64,000 nt of DNA from Sandaracinus sp. (GCA_002699025.1 PABA01000098.1:1-64000), one strand, 5' to 3'. Numbered from the stretch's first letter, positions 1 to 11,013 are shown. Program-made: numbers and translations. The notes: generated by a model not told the origin, from the sequence alone.

Positions 1-82
1 CAGCGCGAGCGACAGCGCGAGCGACAGCGCGAGCGACAGCGCGAGCGACAGCGCGAGCGACAGCGCGAGCGACAGCGCGAGC
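1..82. repeat. 12-bp tandem repeat, cut by the left edge
   Basis: About seven near-perfect copies of the 12-mer cagcgcgagcga run from the first base to about position 82. The array must continue to the left of the window. The unit is a multiple of 3 but no start codon, RBS or flanking domain supports a gene here. A related 18-bp unit with the same gcgagc/cagc core lies at 52033-52165. Confidence 0.85.
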
Positions 83-148
83 CACGCCCGCGCCCCGAGC
101 CGTCGTGGTCGCGGAGCAGACGACGACGCGAGACTCCCGAGGGGCGAG

Positions 149-321
149 AGAGCGGGCGAGGGAGGCGTCAGCCGACCTCGAACGCGCCCCGAGACGGGAC
201 GCGCCGAAACACGCGCCGTCGCGCCCGACCGAGGTCGGACGCGCCCTCGCTCGTCGCGCCCGAAGAGCGGGCGAGGGAGGCGTCAGCCGACCTCGAACGC
301 GCCCCGAGACGGGACGCGCCG
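149..321. repeat. 58-bp perfect direct repeat (two copies, 115-bp period)
   Basis: Positions 149-206 and 264-321 are identical over 58 bases by eye, separated by 57 bp of different sequence. The period (115) is not a multiple of 3, which argues against a coding repeat. I see no transposase or attachment-site signature around it. Confidence 0.8.
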
Positions 322-894
322 CGCAGCCTCGTCGTCGCGAAGTCGACGGCGAGGCGAAGGAGGTCGCGGGGACGGGCGACGCGAAGCGGCGCGCGCCCCC
401 GCATCGGGATCGCCGTGGACAGGCGAAGGCCGCGGACGGCGTCAGCCGGACGGGGCCGAGAGAAACACGGGCATCAGGAGCCAGGGCTCGTCGCCTCTTC
501 GGCTATCGACGAGGCGGCGGGGTGCCGGGGGCCGACGACGCGCGAACGAGACGGAGGCCGTCGGAGTCGCTGGCAAGGCACGCGACCGAAGGAGTAGCAA
601 CGCTACTTCGAGGGAACGCAACGCCGCCAGCGGCTTCGACGGGCCCGTATCGTCGCGTGACGTCGGCTCACGGCACCCCCATCGCCCCCGAGCCACTCAC
701 CTCCCGCGCGAGGCACGGGGACCACGGAGGGGGGAGGGGACGGGGCCCGCGGGACCGTCGAAGCCGTCCAGGGCGGCGGCGAAGCCGACGTCCTGGGCGA
801 GCCTTCGTCAGCGCAGGCGGAGCGTCCCGCGACAGCGGGGCGCGAGCCGGAGCGAGGTCCGGCGGGCCCCGTCCCCTCCCCCCGTGCCCGAGGT

Positions 895-976
895 GCCTGC
901 CCGAAGTGGCTGCCAGGAGTGCCCGCCCGAAGTGGCTGCCAGGAGTGCCTGCCCGGAGTGCCTGCCCGAAGAACCT
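895..976. repeat. 26-bp imperfect tandem repeat
   Basis: Copies at 895-920 and 921-946 differ by one base. Two shortened copies follow (947-959 and 960 onward), all built on gcctgcccgaagtggctg. The array lies just beyond the 3' end of the glutaredoxin fusion gene. No function can be assigned. Confidence 0.7.
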
Positions 977-1035
977 ACCCGACGACCTCGGTGACCTGCG
1001 GGCAAGGGCACGGGCACGGGCACGGGTTCGAGGGA

Positions 1036-1953
1036 TCAGTACCGCGGAACCGAAGAATCCACCTCGCGCGACCACGCATCGATCCCGCCCGCGAGGTTGA
1101 ACACATCCGTGAACCCCATCGCGATCGCCTGCTCCGCCGCCCGCTGACTCCGCATCCCGCTGTGGCAGTAGAACACCAGCGTGTGCGTCTTCTCGAGCTC
1201 CTCGAGCATGTGCCGCGCCTCGTCGTCGAGCAGCCGCGTCCCTTCGATCTTCGCCGTCGCCCGCTCCTCCGGCGTGCGCACGTCGATGACCTCCATCGGC
1301 TTGCCCTCCTCCATCCAGGCCGCGAGCTGCTTCGGCTCGAGCAGCTTCACCCGCGGCGGCTCGTTCGGGTTCTCGATCTTGAACCCCTCGCCGCCCGGCC
1401 CCTTCACGTAGTCGATGGTCATCCCGTCGGCCTTCTTCGCCGACGTCCGGTTCATCACCACGATCCACTTCGGCCCCTCGACCTTCACGTCGCCCGGCCG
1501 CTCCTGGTCGAAGTCCATCCCGTACTGCCACCGCGACGTGATCTCGAGGCGCACCACCGGCTTGCCCGGCCCGTCGTGGAAGCCCGCGAGCGCCTCCACG
1601 GCCCCATCCGTCACGAAGACCTCCGGCGGCCGCAGCTCGGGCCGCTTCACCCCGAGCACGTCGTCCAGCTCCCCGGTCGACGCCATCTCGAGCACGATGT
1701 CACAGCCCCCGACGAACTCCCCCTTCACGTAGAGCTGCGGGATCGTCGGCCAGCTCGAGTACTCCTTGATGCCCGAGCGCACCGCCGGCTCCGCGAGCAC
1801 GTTCACCGTCACGTACTCGGGCAGGTACTCGTCCAGCACGTCCACGACCTTCGCGGAGAAGCCGCACTGGGGCGCCTGCCGGGTGCCCTTCATGAAGAGG
1901 ACCACGCCCTCCTTCTTCACGAGCTCGTCGATCTGCCGCTGCGTCTCGTCCAT
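1036..1953 (-). CDS. Monothiol glutaredoxin / degenerate HesB-IscA / rhodanese three-domain fusion
   Basis: 305 aa. Residues 1-105 form a Grx4-type monothiol glutaredoxin with the CGFS site at 30-33 and the TIPQLYVKGEFVGGCD glutathione-binding stretch at 70-85. Grx4 proteins carry and transfer [2Fe-2S] clusters. Residues 110-200 have the spacing of an A-type (HesB/IscA) Fe-S carrier, ending in GGEGFKIENPN, but the three cluster-binding cysteines of that family are absent. Residues 205-300 are a rhodanese domain with active-site Cys263 in the loop YCHSGMRS. The ATG at 1953 is chosen because a good RBS (aggaggg) precedes it; an upstream in-frame ATG at 2055 has none. A role in Fe-S or sulfur trafficking is likely. 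The degenerate middle domain suggests scaffolding rather than cluster binding (inference). Confidence 0.9.
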   Translation of the reverse strand: MDETQRQIDELVKKEGVVLFMKGTRQAPQCGFSAKVVDVLDEYLPEYVTVNVLAEPAVRSGIKEYSSWPTIPQLYVKGEFVGGCDIVLEMASTGELDDVLGVKRPELRPPEVFVTDGAVEALAGFHDGPGKPVVRLEITSRWQYGMDFDQERPGDVKVEGPKWIVVMNRTSAKKADGMTIDYVKGPGGEGFKIENPNEPPRVKLLEPKQLAAWMEEGKPMEVIDVRTPEERATAKIEGTRLLDDEARHMLEELEKTHTLVFYCHSGMRSQRAAEQAIAMGFTDVFNLAGGIDAWSREVDSSVPRY

Positions 1954-2418
1954 GGGCCCTCCTATGCGGTGCACACCCCGCCCCCGCAAGCCTCGACGGG
2001 CCCCGCGCGCGCTCCCCTTGGGGCTCCGCGAGCCCGCCTGATACGCTCCCCCCATGCGAGGGGGCCGAGTCCGACCCCTGGTCCTGCGCGGTCATGCCGC
2101 GGAGCCCGGGGCGCGGTGCGGGATCCGACCCACGGACGAGGTCCGGCTCCAGCCGATCGGCGACCCGGCCGCGCCCCGATTGTCTCGGCGCTCGCCGCCG
2201 CGCGCGAGCGGCGCTACGACGGAGGCCGGGCCGTCCCTCAGCGCGCCCCCCGCTCCGGCTCTTCGGGCGGCGATTCGACCCGGGGGCTGGCACCATGAGT
2301 CCTCCGCCCGTGAGGCTTCTCTCGCCCACCGCCTGAGCCCAGGCTCCGGGCGCGCGCGGGCCCGCAGCGAAGATCTCGCCCGCCCGCGCCGTCCCATCCT
2401 CGAAGGAACACGACACCC
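1954..2418. other. Divergent intergenic region upstream of the ketosynthase locus
   Basis: 465 bp between the divergently transcribed glutaredoxin fusion and the first ketosynthase. It must hold both promoters, but no convincing -35/-10 or -24/-12 pair is visible to me. No RNA gene or repeat was recognised. Confidence 0.5.
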
Positions 2419-3621
2419 TTGGCCGAACGCACGCCCCACCCCATCACCGCCTACGCCCTGAGCTGCGGCCTCGGGCGGACCACAGACGAGGTCTTCCAGG
2501 CCCTCCGCGACAAGCGCCGCGGCCTCCGCGAGGTCCCCTTCGAGATCCCCTTCGAGGCGATCACCGGCACGGTCCCCGGCGGGCCCCTCCCGCCGCTCCC
2601 GGAGCCCTTCCGCGACCGCGAGTCCCGCACGGCGCGCCTCACCGCCCTCGGCTTCCGCGGCATCGAGGCCGACGTCCTCGCCGCCCGGGAGCACTGGGGC
2701 CCCGAGCGCGTCGCCATCGTCCTCGGCACGAGCACCGGCGGCATCGATCGCACGGAGTACGCCCACTTCGACTGGTTCGGCCGCGGCGCCCCCGAGCCCC
2801 CCGCGCTCCCGGCGGACTACGACTACCCCAAGCAGCACCCCTTCCACGCCTTCGAGGATCTCGTCGCCGAGATGGCCGGCCTCGAGGGCCCGCGCTTCGT
2901 CGTGAGCACCGCCTGCTCGTCGAGCGCCAAGGTCTTCTCCTCGGCCCGGCGCCTGCTCGAGCTCGGCCTCGCGGACGCCGTGCTCGTCGGCGGCGTGGAC
3001 GGCCTCTGCAACACCACCGTCCGCGGCTTCAACAGCCTCGGCGTGATGGCGAGCGAGCCCTGCCGCCCCTTCGGCGCCGAGCGCCCCGGCATGAACGTCG
3101 GGGAGGGCGCCGCCTTCCTCCTCCTCGAGCGCCCCGGCCGCGCCCCGGCCCGGGCCTGGCTCCGCGGCGTCGGCGAGACCTCGGACGCCTACCACATGTC
3201 CTCGCCCGAGCCCGAGGGGCGCGGCGCCCTCGCCGCCATGGAGCAGGCCCTCGCGGAGGGCGGCGTCCGCCCCGAGCAGATCGGCTACGTGAACGCCCAC
3301 GGCACGGGCACCAAGTACAACGACGCCGCCGAGTCCAAGGCCCTCCACACGCTCTTCGGCGACGGCACCCCCGTCGTCTCGACCAAGGCCTACACGGGGC
3401 ACACGCTCGGAGCCTGCGGCGCCGTCGAGGCCATCTTCTCCATCCTCGCCCTCGAGGAGGGCTGGATCCCCGCCGGCCTCGGCGCGACCCCCCGCGATCC
3501 GGAGGTCCACATCGCCATCCCCGACGACATCCTGCGCCAGGACATGCGCTTCGTGCTGAGCAACGCCTTCGCCTTCGGCGGCAACAACGCCAGCCTCCTG
3601 CTCGAGCGAGGTGAGTCGTGA
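2419..3621 (+). CDS. Beta-ketoacyl-ACP synthase (KAS), first of the locus
   Basis: 400 aa, the usual length for a KAS I/II-type condensing enzyme. It would extend an acyl-ACP by decarboxylative condensation with malonyl-ACP. The full Cys-His-His triad is visible: Cys166 in VVSTACSSSA, His294 in VNAHGTGT and His328 in AYTGHTLGACG. The start is a TTG with gaaggaa about 10 bases upstream; no better start lies nearby. Its stop overlaps the GTG start of the next gene by 4 bases, so the two are probably translationally coupled. Together with the following CLF-like protein and second KAS it resembles the ketosynthase set of aryl-polyene/xanthomonadin-type pathways. Substrate unknown. Confidence 0.9.
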   Translation: MAERTPHPITAYALSCGLGRTTDEVFQALRDKRRGLREVPFEIPFEAITGTVPGGPLPPLPEPFRDRESRTARLTALGFRGIEADVLAAREHWGPERVAIVLGTSTGGIDRTEYAHFDWFGRGAPEPPALPADYDYPKQHPFHAFEDLVAEMAGLEGPRFVVSTACSSSAKVFSSARRLLELGLADAVLVGGVDGLCNTTVRGFNSLGVMASEPCRPFGAERPGMNVGEGAAFLLLERPGRAPARAWLRGVGETSDAYHMSSPEPEGRGALAAMEQALAEGGVRPEQIGYVNAHGTGTKYNDAAESKALHTLFGDGTPVVSTKAYTGHTLGACGAVEAIFSILALEEGWIPAGLGATPRDPEVHIAIPDDILRQDMRFVLSNAFAFGGNNASLLLERGES

Positions 3622-4421
3622 GCGAGACGCACGAGAGCGCCCTTCCCGTGCACGTCGTCGGCGTCGGCCTCTGGAGCCCCGGCTTCCCGGACGCCCCGCG
3701 CTTCCTCGCCGGCGAGCCCGACCCCGAGGTGAAGAAGCCGCCCTGCGCGCTGGTGAAGTCGCGCATGAAGCGCGCCACCAGCGTGCTCACCCGCTCCGCG
3801 GTCGAGGTGACGACCCAGGCCATCGAGGCCGCGGGCTGGCCCCTCGACGAGGTGGCGACGGTCTTCGGCTCCCAGCACGGCGAGATCCAGATCGCCGTCG
3901 AGCAGATGCAGATGATGCAGGAGGGCAGCGGCGTGGTCTCGCCCGCCCGCTTCAAGAACAGCGTGCACAACACGGCCGCCGGCCTCTTCTCCATCGCCGC
4001 GACGAACAAGCGCTTCACCACCGCCATCGCCGCCGGCGCGCACACCTTCGCCATGTGCCTGCTCGAGGCCTGGGGGCTGATGCTCGCGGGCGAGGCCGAG
4101 CGCGTGGTCGTGACCGTCGGCGAGGAGCCCCTGCCCGCGCCCATCACCCACTTCTCCCCGCACCGCGCCCTCGCCCTGAGCTTCGCCCTCGCCCGGGACG
4201 CGGCGCCCGAGCGCAGCCTCGGCCTCATCGGCCGGCCCGAGCGCGGCGAGGGGGAGGCGACGCCGGTGGACGCGGGCTTCGAGGGACACACGGCGGCGGG
4301 CGGGCTGCGGCTGCTCCGCGCGCTTCACGGCGGCCACGAGGGCGCTCTCGCGCTCTCGCCGGGCTGGCAGCTCCCCATGCGCGCGGCCCGGGCCCGCGCC
4401 GCGACCGGGGCCGCGGAGTAG
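3618..4421 (+). CDS. Ketosynthase-like 'chain length factor' (Ketoacyl-synt_2 type)
   Basis: 267 aa, only two thirds of a normal KAS. It matches the short ketosynthase N-terminal-like family found in aryl-polyene clusters (ApeC-type), whose members pair with an active KAS. The hallmark FKNSVHNTAAGLFSIA replaces the catalytic-Cys region, and neither active-site His motif is present. It should therefore be non-catalytic and shape the chain or the dimer interface of a partner KAS. The GTG start sits in a GTGA overlap with the upstream KAS gene; the next KAS gene begins 4 bases after the stop. Family assignment is by remembered motif, not by alignment. Confidence 0.82.
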   Translation: MSETHESALPVHVVGVGLWSPGFPDAPRFLAGEPDPEVKKPPCALVKSRMKRATSVLTRSAVEVTTQAIEAAGWPLDEVATVFGSQHGEIQIAVEQMQMMQEGSGVVSPARFKNSVHNTAAGLFSIAATNKRFTTAIAAGAHTFAMCLLEAWGLMLAGEAERVVVTVGEEPLPAPITHFSPHRALALSFALARDAAPERSLGLIGRPERGEGEATPVDAGFEGHTAAGGLRLLRALHGGHEGALALSPGWQLPMRAARARAATGAAE

Positions 4422-4425
4422 GTCC

Positions 4426-5649
4426 GTGCGCCGGGTCGCGATCACGGGCGTCGGCCTCGCCACGCCCATCGGGCACGATCTCGCCGCCGTCACCGAGGCG
4501 CTCCAGGGCGATCGGCACGGCGTGCGGGTCATGCACGAGTGGGACCGGCACCCGGAGATGCTCACGCGCCTCGGCGCGCCCGTCGACGACCTCGATCTCC
4601 GCCGCTGGCCCCGCAAGGTCACGCGCACCATGGGCCGCGTCGCCCGCCTCGCGCTCCACGCCTCCGAGGCCGCGCTCCAGCAGAGCGGCCTGGAGGAGGA
4701 CGCGCTTCACGGTGGGCGCGTCGGCCTGGCCTACGGCTCCACGGACGGCTCCACCTCCGTCTGGGAGAAGTTCGCGCTCACGCTCGAGCAGCCGAACGCC
4801 CTCCTCGGCCTCGGCTCGAACGCCTACCTGAAGTTCTCGACGCACACCTGCGCCGCGAACCTCGCCGTCCACTTCGGCATCCGCGGCCGCGTCCTCAGCA
4901 CCTGCGCCGCCTGCGTCTCCGCGAGCCAGGCCATCGGCTTCGGCTACGAGCAGATCAAGCACGGCATGCAGGACGCGATGATCTGCGGCGGCGCCGAGGA
5001 GCTCCACTACATCTCCACGGGCGTCTTCGACGTCCTCCAGGCGACCAGCACCCGCTACAACGACCGGCCCGACGAGAGCCCGCGCCCCTTCGACGCGGAG
5101 CGCGACGGCCTCGTCGTCGGCGAAGGCGCCGGCACGCTCGTCCTCGAGGAGTGGGAGCGGGCCGTCGCGCGCGGGGCGCCGATCCTCGCGGAGCTCGTCG
5201 GCTTCGGCACGAGCTGCGATGGGACGCACATCACCGCTCCCTCCGCCGCCGGCATGGAGACCGCCATGCGCCTCGCCCTCGAAGACGCGGGCCTCGCCCC
5301 CGGCGACCTCGACTACGTGAACGCCCACGCCACGGCCACGCAGGTCGGCGACCTCGGCGAGGCGCGCGCCACCTGGGCCGTCTTCCGCGACGCGGTCCCC
5401 GTGAGCAGCACCAAGGGCTTCACGGGGCACACGCTCGGGGCCTGCGGCGCCATCGAGGCGGCCTTCTGCCTCGCCATGCTCCGCGAGGGCTTCGTGGCCC
5501 CGAACCGGAACCTCCGCCTTGTCGACCCCGAGTGCCCACCCCTACCGTTGGTGAGCGGGGCCTGCCGCGAGGCGGACTTGCGCCAGGTGATGACCAACAA
5601 TTTCGCGTTCGGGGGGATCAACACCTCGATCGTGCTGAGGCGAGCATGA
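4426..5649 (+). CDS. Beta-ketoacyl-ACP synthase (FabF-like), second of the locus
   Basis: 407 aa. The N-terminus RRVAITGVGLATPIG is typical of FabF/KAS II. The predicted nucleophile is Cys163 in STCAACVSASQAIG: the spacing to AIG fits the standard alignment, although the residues just before it (TCAAC) are unusual. His301 (NAHATATQVGD) and His335 (FTGHTLGACG) complete the triad. GTG start. The stop overlaps the flavoprotein start in an ATGA junction, so four genes from 2419 to 6890 form one tight operon. It may pair with the CLF-like protein upstream; which of the two KAS enzymes is the partner cannot be told from sequence. Confidence 0.9.
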   Translation: MRRVAITGVGLATPIGHDLAAVTEALQGDRHGVRVMHEWDRHPEMLTRLGAPVDDLDLRRWPRKVTRTMGRVARLALHASEAALQQSGLEEDALHGGRVGLAYGSTDGSTSVWEKFALTLEQPNALLGLGSNAYLKFSTHTCAANLAVHFGIRGRVLSTCAACVSASQAIGFGYEQIKHGMQDAMICGGAEELHYISTGVFDVLQATSTRYNDRPDESPRPFDAERDGLVVGEGAGTLVLEEWERAVARGAPILAELVGFGTSCDGTHITAPSAAGMETAMRLALEDAGLAPGDLDYVNAHATATQVGDLGEARATWAVFRDAVPVSSTKGFTGHTLGACGAIEAAFCLAMLREGFVAPNRNLRLVDPECPPLPLVSGACREADLRQVMTNNFAFGGINTSIVLRRA

Positions 5650-6890
5650 GTGAGCAGGAGTCGTTCGACGTCATCGTGATCGGAGCCGGTCCGGCCGGGT
5701 CCACCACCGCCGCGCTGCTGGCCAAGGCCGGGCACCGCGTGGTCGTCTTGGAGCGCGCCCGCTTCCCGCGCTTCCACATCGGCGAGTCGCTCCTCCCCGC
5801 CGAGCTCCCCGTCTTCGACGCGCTCGGCTTCGATCCGGAGGGGCTCCCGGCCGTGTACAAGGCCGGCGCCGACTTCCTCGACGAGAGCACCGGCGACTAC
5901 GCCCGCTTCGACTTCTGTGACGCCCTCGAGGGCACGGGCGGGCACGCCTGGCAGGTCGACCGGGCGACCTTCGACGAGCGCCTGGCGGCGCGGGCCCGCG
6001 CGCTCGGCGCCGAGGTGCGCTTCGGCGTGCGCGCCACGGCCGTGCGCACGCCGGAGGATCGAGCAGGGGATCGGGCCGAGGTCGAGCTCGAGGGTGGCGA
6101 GGTGCTGCAGGCCCGCTACGTGGTCGACGCGACCGGCCGCGATCGGCTGCTCTGCAAACAGAACCGGAGCTTCGAGCGCATCGACGGCTTCGGCGTGGCG
6201 GCGGTCTGGGCCCACTTCGACGCGCTGAGCGACGCCGCCGTGGAGCGGCTCACGGAGTCCGGGAACATCACCGTGCTCATCCTCGACAAGGGCTGGGGCT
6301 GGGTGATCCCCCTGCCGAAGGGGCGGCTCAGCGTCGGCTTCGTCTCGTCCGAGCGCGGCGTGGTCAGCGAGGCCTGGTTCGAGGAGCAGTACGCGAAGAG
6401 CGCCTTCCTCCAGGAGCTCACGGCCGGCGCCCGCCGGAGCGAGCTCTCCGTCATCGGCGACTACAGCTTCAAGAACACGCAGCCCTTCGGCCCGCGCTAT
6501 GGCTGCGTGGGGGACGCGAGCGCCTTCCTCGACCCGGTCTTCTCGTCCGGCGTGGCCTTCGCCATGGACAGCGCCCACGCGCTCGTCGAGCTGCTCGAGC
6601 CGGCGCTCCGCGAAGGGCGGGAGGCCGCGCCGGACCTGCTCGAACCCCTCGCGGCGAAGATGAACCGGGCCTACGAGGTCTTCGGGGCGCTGATCCACAG
6701 CTTCTATCACACCAACCTGGTGAAGAATCTCTTCTTCTACGACGACCCGGACCCGCAGCTCCGCGCCGGCCTGATCAGCATCCTCGCCGGCGACGTCTGG
6801 CGCGACGACAACCCCTTCCAGGACATGGTCATGCGCTCGGCGCGCCGCCGGGCTCGCCGGGGCGCGAACCCGAGCGCCGCCGCGAGCTGA
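5646..6890 (+). CDS. FAD-dependent oxidoreductase, halogenase/geranylgeranyl-reductase-like
   Basis: 414 aa. The N-terminal dinucleotide-binding motif GAGPAG (13-18) is followed by the halogenase-family signature RFHIGESLLP. The C-terminal half contains GDASAFLDPVFSSGV, the second FAD contact of this superfamily. Single-component flavin monooxygenases and tryptophan-halogenase-like proteins of this type sit in several polyene pigment clusters. The two-lysine/WxWxIP features of true halogenases are only partly present (a GWGWVIPL stretch is visible), so hydroxylation, desaturation or halogenation are all possible. The ATG overlaps the preceding KAS stop (ATGA). A much longer in-frame open stretch upstream is a shadow of the KAS gene. 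Confidence 0.85.
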   Translation: MSEQESFDVIVIGAGPAGSTTAALLAKAGHRVVVLERARFPRFHIGESLLPAELPVFDALGFDPEGLPAVYKAGADFLDESTGDYARFDFCDALEGTGGHAWQVDRATFDERLAARARALGAEVRFGVRATAVRTPEDRAGDRAEVELEGGEVLQARYVVDATGRDRLLCKQNRSFERIDGFGVAAVWAHFDALSDAAVERLTESGNITVLILDKGWGWVIPLPKGRLSVGFVSSERGVVSEAWFEEQYAKSAFLQELTAGARRSELSVIGDYSFKNTQPFGPRYGCVGDASAFLDPVFSSGVAFAMDSAHALVELLEPALREGREAAPDLLEPLAAKMNRAYEVFGALIHSFYHTNLVKNLFFYDDPDPQLRAGLISILAGDVWRDDNPFQDMVMRSARRRARRGANPSAAAS

Positions 6891-6930
6891 GCGCAGCGCG
6901 CTGAGCGCAGCGCGCGCGGAGCGGGGCCGC

Positions 6931-7713
6931 TCAGAGGCTCTTGGAGAGCCCGAGGAAGCGCAGCATGAAGAGCCGCGCGAAGAGCAGGCTGACGAGCGCG
7001 TTGTCCGTGAACGCGAGGAAGTGGCTCACGCCCCCCTCCTCCTCCGGCACGTAGCGCACCTTCGTCGGCACGTGCACGACCGGGCACCCGCGCCAGACCA
7101 GCCGCACGGCGATCTCCGGGTCGAAGTCCATCCGGTCGCCGCAGCGGTCCATCACGGCCACCGCGTCCGCGATCGGATAGACCCGATAGCCGCACATCGG
7201 ATCGGCGATGCGACCCCGGTCGAGGGCCGTCGCCACGTTCACCCAGAAGATGCTCAGCTTCCGCGCCACGCGTCGATGGCCCGGGGCCGACTCGTCGAAG
7301 ACCGGCTGCCCGAGCACCAGGGCGCCGGGGGCCTCCCGCGCCGCCACTAGGAGCCGCGGCACGTCCCCGAGGTCGTGCTGTCCATCCGCGTCGACCTGGA
7401 GCGCGTGCGTGTACCCGGCCTCCGCCGCCCAGCGCAGCCCGTCCTTCACCGCGGCGCCCTTCCCGCCGTTCGTCGCGCGATGCAGGACCGTGACGCCCTC
7501 GTGCGCCGCGAGCCGCTGGAGCGCCTCCTGCGCCGCCGGACCGCCGCCGTCGTCCACGACGATCACCCCCGGCACGTGCTCGCGGGCCTCGAGGGCGACC
7601 CGCTCGATCGTGAGCGGGTTGTCATAGGTCGGAACGACGACGACCGGACGGAACGGGCGCCGCTGCAGATCGCGGCCCGCGGCCCGGCCGCGCCACTCGA
7701 GCTCGACGCCCAC
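6931..7713 (-). CDS. Family 2 glycosyltransferase (dolichyl-phosphate-mannose-synthase-like)
   Basis: 260 aa GT-A fold enzyme. VVVPTYDNPLTIERV begins the nucleotide-sugar domain, VIVVDDGGG supplies the first acidic site, and DADGQHD is the metal-binding motif. A hydrophobic C-terminal segment (about 225-255) may anchor it to the membrane. The GTG start lies 8 bases after the stop of the ACP gene on the same strand, so the two are co-transcribed and convergent with the KAS operon. Similar GT2/acyltransferase proteins modify or transfer the finished acyl chain in aryl-polyene clusters. Sugar donor and acceptor are unknown. Confidence 0.87.
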   Translation of the reverse strand: MGVELEWRGRAAGRDLQRRPFRPVVVVPTYDNPLTIERVALEAREHVPGVIVVDDGGGPAAQEALQRLAAHEGVTVLHRATNGGKGAAVKDGLRWAAEAGYTHALQVDADGQHDLGDVPRLLVAAREAPGALVLGQPVFDESAPGHRRVARKLSIFWVNVATALDRGRIADPMCGYRVYPIADAVAVMDRCGDRMDFDPEIAVRLVWRGCPVVHVPTKVRYVPEEEGGVSHFLAFTDNALVSLLFARLFMLRFLGLSKSL

Positions 7714-7721
7714 GCGCCCGC

Positions 7722-7985
7722 TCAGGCGCGCTGCGCGGCGACGTGCGCCGCGAGGTTCTTCACGTTGCGGAAGATCTCGCGGGTGTTCTCGTCCTCCGCC
7801 TTGATCTTCACGCCGTACTTCTTGTCGATGGCGATCGCGAGCTCGAGCGCGTCGATCGAGTCGAGGCCGAGCCCTTCCACGAAGAGGGGCGCCTCGGCGT
7901 CGATCTCGCCGGGGGTCACGTCGTCGAGCATCAACGCGTCGACGATCAGCTCCTTGATCTCCTGCTCGAGTGCTTCTTCAGCCAT
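7722..7985 (-). CDS. Acyl carrier protein
   Basis: 87 aa acidic helical protein with the phosphopantetheine site LGLDSIDALEL; Ser43 is the attachment residue. Length and composition are those of a dedicated type II ACP. It is the first gene of a two-gene unit with the GT2 and faces the KAS/CLF/flavoprotein operon, so it is the obvious carrier for that pathway. A housekeeping FAS ACP would normally sit beside fabG/fabF/fabD, which are not here. Confidence 0.93.
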   Translation of the reverse strand: MAEEALEQEIKELIVDALMLDDVTPGEIDAEAPLFVEGLGLDSIDALELAIAIDKKYGVKIKAEDENTREIFRNVKNLAAHVAAQRA

Positions 7986-8304
7986 CCCGTGATGTCCCCA
8001 TGCGGCTCCCGGCCGCCAGCGGCGTGCCCGCTCCCGACCCTAGGGTCGGTCGAACGGTCGAGCACGTTTGCCACGCCCTCCCCCGCGCTGCAAGGGGTGA
8101 ACGCTCCGTTCCCGGGCCTCGCGCGCCGACGTCGCCAGCGACCCGGCGGCGCCTCCCCGCGCCACCTCCCCACGCCAGGCCGGCAGCGCCACGCCCGCCC
8201 CGGAGGGACGCCTCCCCGAGCCAAGCCCGGCGCCCCAGCCCGGGCCCGACGCGTCGACGCCCGGAGCCCCCAGGCCCCGGGCGTCACGCGGACGAGCGAC
8301 CGCT
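7986..8304. other. Intergenic region upstream of the ACP gene
   Basis: 319 bp between the end of aconitase and the start of the ACP, all transcription being on the - strand. It presumably contains the ACP promoter and the aconitase 3' end. No hairpin plus T-run and no clear promoter hexamers were found. Confidence 0.5.

Positions 8305-11013
<2,709 letters not shown>

Larger units (their letters stand above)
83..1035. other. Long intergenic, repeat-rich region without a supported gene
   Basis: No open frame here has both a plausible start site and a protein-like composition. The conceptual products are Arg/Gly/Pro-rich in every frame, as expected from GC-rich noncoding DNA. The region contains the 58-bp direct repeat at 149-321 and short imperfect tandem repeats near 895-1030, including agggcacgggcacgggc-type hexamers just before the Grx gene end. 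A small inverted repeat (agtagc-aac-gctact, 593-607) is visible but has no adjoining T-run. Confidence 0.6.

Noticed and set aside
105-1100. A 331-codon open frame at the left end
   Set aside because: Composition is Arg/Pro/Gly-rich without any domain, it runs through the 58-bp and 26-bp repeats and into the glutaredoxin gene on the other strand, and no RBS is seen. High GC content alone creates such frames.
3618-4421. The short ketosynthase-like gene as a truncated pseudogene of a full KAS
   Set aside because: It keeps its own conserved SVHNTAAG motif and tight spacing with both neighbours, as in aryl-polyene loci, so it is a genuine short family rather than a broken KAS.
4539-5645. Long N-terminal extension of the FAD oxidoreductase
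   Set aside because: It overlaps the complete KAS gene in a different frame, is Arg/His/Pro-rich, and the real ATG overlaps the KAS stop (ATGA).
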